DNA of 7,872 nt from an uncultured Roseiflexaceae bacterium. Lineage in GTDB: Bacteria; Chloroflexota; Chloroflexia; Chloroflexales; Roseiflexaceae. This document shows, in pieces, positions 6,246 through 7,872 of the stretch; positions within the stretch are counted from its first letter, which is position 1, and each line of letters opens with the position of its first letter. The position numbers and the translations under genes are program-made. The DNA is taken from positions 1 to 7,872 of the forward strand of contig CAIZHO010000143.1 in assembly GCA_903932805.1 (NCBI GenBank). Reading direction: 5' to 3'. Below the pieces are notes generated by a model. That model ran no database searches. It was not told the origin of the DNA and was given only the letters and a program-made list of their open reading frames with translations.

Positions 6246-7451
6246 ATGCGTTCCATTCGATTGTCCGAACGACTCAGTCGCTTGACACCCTCGGCGACCA
6301 CCGCCCTCGGAGGCAAAGTCGCTGCGCTCAAAGCCCAGGGTATCAATGTCATTTCGTTTGGTGCCGGCGAGCCAGACTTTGCGACGCCCGATGCGATCAA
6401 AGCTGCAGGTATCCACGCAATCGAAACGAACCAGACCAAATACACCCCCATTGGTGGACCGGCCGAGCTCCGCAAGGCAGTTGCAGACCATATTGGTGCG
6501 GACTGCGGCGTAGCCTTCACGGCAAACCAAGTATCGGTCACCAATGGCGCCAAAGAAGCGCTGTTTCTTGCCTTTTTGGCGTTGTGCGACGCAGGCGACG
6601 AGGTCATCATCCCCGCACCGTATTGGGTCAGCTATGTCGATCAAGCCAAAATCGCAGGTGCCACCCCGGTCATCGTCTCTGCAACGGCAGAGAACGGATT
6701 CCGCATTACCGCAGCCCAACTGGCTGCTGCCATCACCCCCAAGACACGTGTCTTTATGCTGAATTCTCCATCCAATCCGACGGGTGCAGTCTACTCGGCT
6801 GCAGAACTGCGAGCAATTGCAGACGTCATCAAGGCGCATCCACAGATTGTCGTCATGAGCGACGAAATCTACGATGCAATCGTCTACACACCGTATGCTC
6901 GTTGGCTCCGTGTTGCCCCAGACCTCATCGATCAAACACTCGTCATCAACGGTGCATCCAAAGCCTTTGCCATGACGGGTTGGCGGATGGGCTTTGTGGT
7001 GGGACCGCAGTTCATCATCGATGCCATCAAGGGAATCCAAAGTCACTCGACGTCACACACCTCGTCGATTACCCAAGCAGCGGCGCTGCCTGCATATGAT
7101 GGGAGCATCGACATGAGTGCCGAAGTCACCAAGATGGTACAGGCGTTCCGTCAGCGCCGCGATGTCATCGGTGAGCTCTTGAGTTCTATCCCAGGTATAA
7201 CACTAAATGTCCCCGAGGGTGCGTTTTATGTGTTCCCTGATATTCGTGGACTTTTGGGCAAAAAACTCGCATGTGGCGTGACTTGTACCACCGATGACGA
7301 GTTTGCCGCAGCCATGCTCGAACATGCGCATATTGGCATTGTTAGTGGGTCAGCGTTCGGAGCACCAGGATTTGTGCGTATGTCCTATGCCACCAGCATG
7401 GAGTTGATTCGTGAAGGTATGGCGCGCATGAGCAAAGCAATTGTTGGATAA
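6246..7451 (+). CDS. Class I/II PLP aminotransferase, aspartate aminotransferase type, 401 aa
   Basis: This is a fold-type I aminotransferase of the bacterial aspartate aminotransferase subgroup 1b (often annotated aspC or aspB), which would move the amino group between aspartate or a similar amino acid and 2-oxoglutarate in the cytoplasm. Motifs in order are S-F-G-A-G-E-P-D-F-A-T-P (37-48), K-Y-T-P-I-G-G (65-71), V-T-N-G-A-K-E-A-L (98-106), A-P-Y-W-V-S-Y (124-130), N-S-P-S-N-P-T-G with Asn177, S-D-E-I-Y-D with Asp206 and Tyr209, and N-G-A-S-K-A-F-A-M-T-G-W-R with the PLP lysine Lys239 and Arg247. Near the C-terminus, V-R-M-S-Y-A-T-S carries the substrate-carboxylate Arg378. All cofactor residues are present. 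The ATG at 6246 has AGAAAGG upstream. It sits 19 nt after the selD stop with no terminator, so the two are likely co-transcribed. The exact amino acid specificity cannot be told; other 1b substrates such as prephenate or aromatic acids are possible. Confidence 0.93.
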   Translation: MRSIRLSERLSRLTPSATTALGGKVAALKAQGINVISFGAGEPDFATPDAIKAAGIHAIETNQTKYTPIGGPAELRKAVADHIGADCGVAFTANQVSVTNGAKEALFLAFLALCDAGDEVIIPAPYWVSYVDQAKIAGATPVIVSATAENGFRITAAQLAAAITPKTRVFMLNSPSNPTGAVYSAAELRAIADVIKAHPQIVVMSDEIYDAIVYTPYARWLRVAPDLIDQTLVINGASKAFAMTGWRMGFVVGPQFIIDAIKGIQSHSTSHTSSITQAAALPAYDGSIDMSAEVTKMVQAFRQRRDVIGELLSSIPGITLNVPEGAFYVFPDIRGLLGKKLACGVTCTTDDEFAAAMLEHAHIGIVSGSAFGAPGFVRMSYATSMELIREGMARMSKAIVG

Positions 7452-7479
7452 CGTCGCTCAGGCAATAAAGCATGCTGCC

Positions 7480-7494
7480 ACTCCACACTGGAGT
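7480..7494 (+). promoter_or_regulatory. Small hairpin covering the ribosome binding site of the last gene
   Basis: ACTCCA (7480-7485) and TGGAGT (7489-7494) pair with a 3-nt loop. The GGAG at 7490-7493 is the only good Shine-Dalgarno for the ATG at 7503, so the hairpin would hide it. It also lies just after the aminotransferase stop and could be a weak transcript end, but it has no T tract. Confidence 0.35.
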
Positions 7495-7502
7495 ACTCTC
7501 GA

Positions 7503-7872
7503 ATGCGTTTTCTCCTCAATCTGCGGACACTGATTGTTGCGGTAGTTTGTTCGTTTTCTTACATAACCGTACTGACAGTAGTAGCCCAATGGGGGCAATG
7601 GTCATTTTATACATATACGCTGTGTGCACTCAGCGGGGTGCTGCTGTCTGTGGTGACGTTGTATGCGTTGCGGCAACGGTGGGACCTCGTTGATTTACCG
7701 TTTTTTGGGTCGAGTCAGTTTGAGATTCCCCTCCGTCACAGTGTGTACATCGGTGCCATCGCTCTCGGATACGGCATTATTGCTGTTTTTGCTGTGCGAC
7801 CCAACCCCGATGATTATTACTCCTATGCAAATGCGTTTTATGCGTACACAAACCCAGATCAGCATATGTCTC
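7503..7872 (+). CDS. Multi-span membrane protein (partial, 3' end missing)
   Basis: An open frame runs from the ATG at 7503 to the right window edge, giving 123 codons without a stop. GGAG lies about 9 nt upstream. Three hydrophobic segments are visible at residues about 9-29, 36-56 and 80-98, with a basic N-terminus (R2, R8). After the third span comes R-P-N-P-D-D-Y-Y-S-Y-A-N-A-F, an acidic pair followed by aromatic residues. A similar acidic motif in a first extracytoplasmic loop occurs in GT-C type (PMT/GT39-like) transferases, but the fragment is too short to assign that. Local base composition is more T-rich than upstream, as expected for a membrane protein. It begins 51 nt after the aminotransferase stop on the same strand and may belong to the same transcript. 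Function unknown. Confidence 0.75.
   Translation, partial: MRFLLNLRTLIVAVVCSFSYITVLTVVAQWGQWSFYTYTLCALSGVLLSVVTLYALRQRWDLVDLPFFGSSQFEIPLRHSVYIGAIALGYGIIAVFAVRPNPDDYYSYANAFYAYTNPDQHMS

Noticed and set aside
6192..7046. 284-residue minus-strand open frame opposite the aminotransferase
   Set aside because: Composition is rich in Cys, Asp and Arg as expected of a shadow frame, with no motif; the sense strand encodes an intact conserved enzyme.
7472..7693. 73-residue plus-strand open frame at the right end
   Set aside because: It is out of frame with the longer membrane-protein frame from 7503, which stays open to the edge, has an RBS and shows clear hydrophobic spans.
1..7872. CRISPR arrays, tRNA genes, IS elements or phage remnants
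   Set aside because: No regularly spaced repeats, cloverleaf-like sequences, transposase motifs or terminal inverted repeats were visible by reading both strands.

Overview
This is a bacterial window with about 54% G+C by eye, dense genes, Shine-Dalgarno-type starts and short gaps. Nothing in it fixes the species. The mix of genes would fit a selenocysteine-using lineage such as some Chloroflexota, but that is only a guess. I see no tRNA or rRNA genes, CRISPR array, insertion sequence or phage gene.

Layout. (1) Positions 1-761, minus strand: the first 253 codons of a gene running off the left edge. It carries an HELGH zinc-metallopeptidase motif. (2) Positions 893-1744, plus strand: a two-gene unit, divergent from (1). 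It holds a 62-residue single-span membrane protein and a 214-residue membrane-anchored protein with a Met/His/Gly-rich segment and a duplicated helical domain resembling DUF305, plausibly for extracytoplasmic metal (copper-type) handling. (3) An 11-bp perfect hairpin separates this unit from the convergent minus-strand unit. (4) Positions 5081-1797, minus strand: a gamma-glutamyltransferase-fold Ntn hydrolase followed 24 nt later by an amidase-signature hydrolase. (5) Positions 5180-7451, plus strand, divergent from (4): selD (selenide, water dikinase) with an in-frame UGA at codon 18, then a class I aminotransferase of the aspartate type 19 nt downstream. (6) Positions 7503-7872, plus strand: the start of a multi-span membrane protein running off the right edge.

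The clearest special feature is selD. Its UGA sits at the catalytic Cys position and is followed by a hairpin that fits the bacterial SECIS rules. It therefore reads as a selenoprotein of 348 residues rather than a truncated gene. This implies that the organism decodes UGA as selenocysteine, with selA, selB and selC elsewhere in the genome.

The second notable point is the GGT-fold enzyme. It keeps the self-cleaving catalytic Thr but has replaced nearly all the residues that hold the gamma-glutamyl group in classical GGT. With the amidase it may form a small pathway for an amide substrate that I cannot identify. The other units look like ordinary metabolism or envelope functions.
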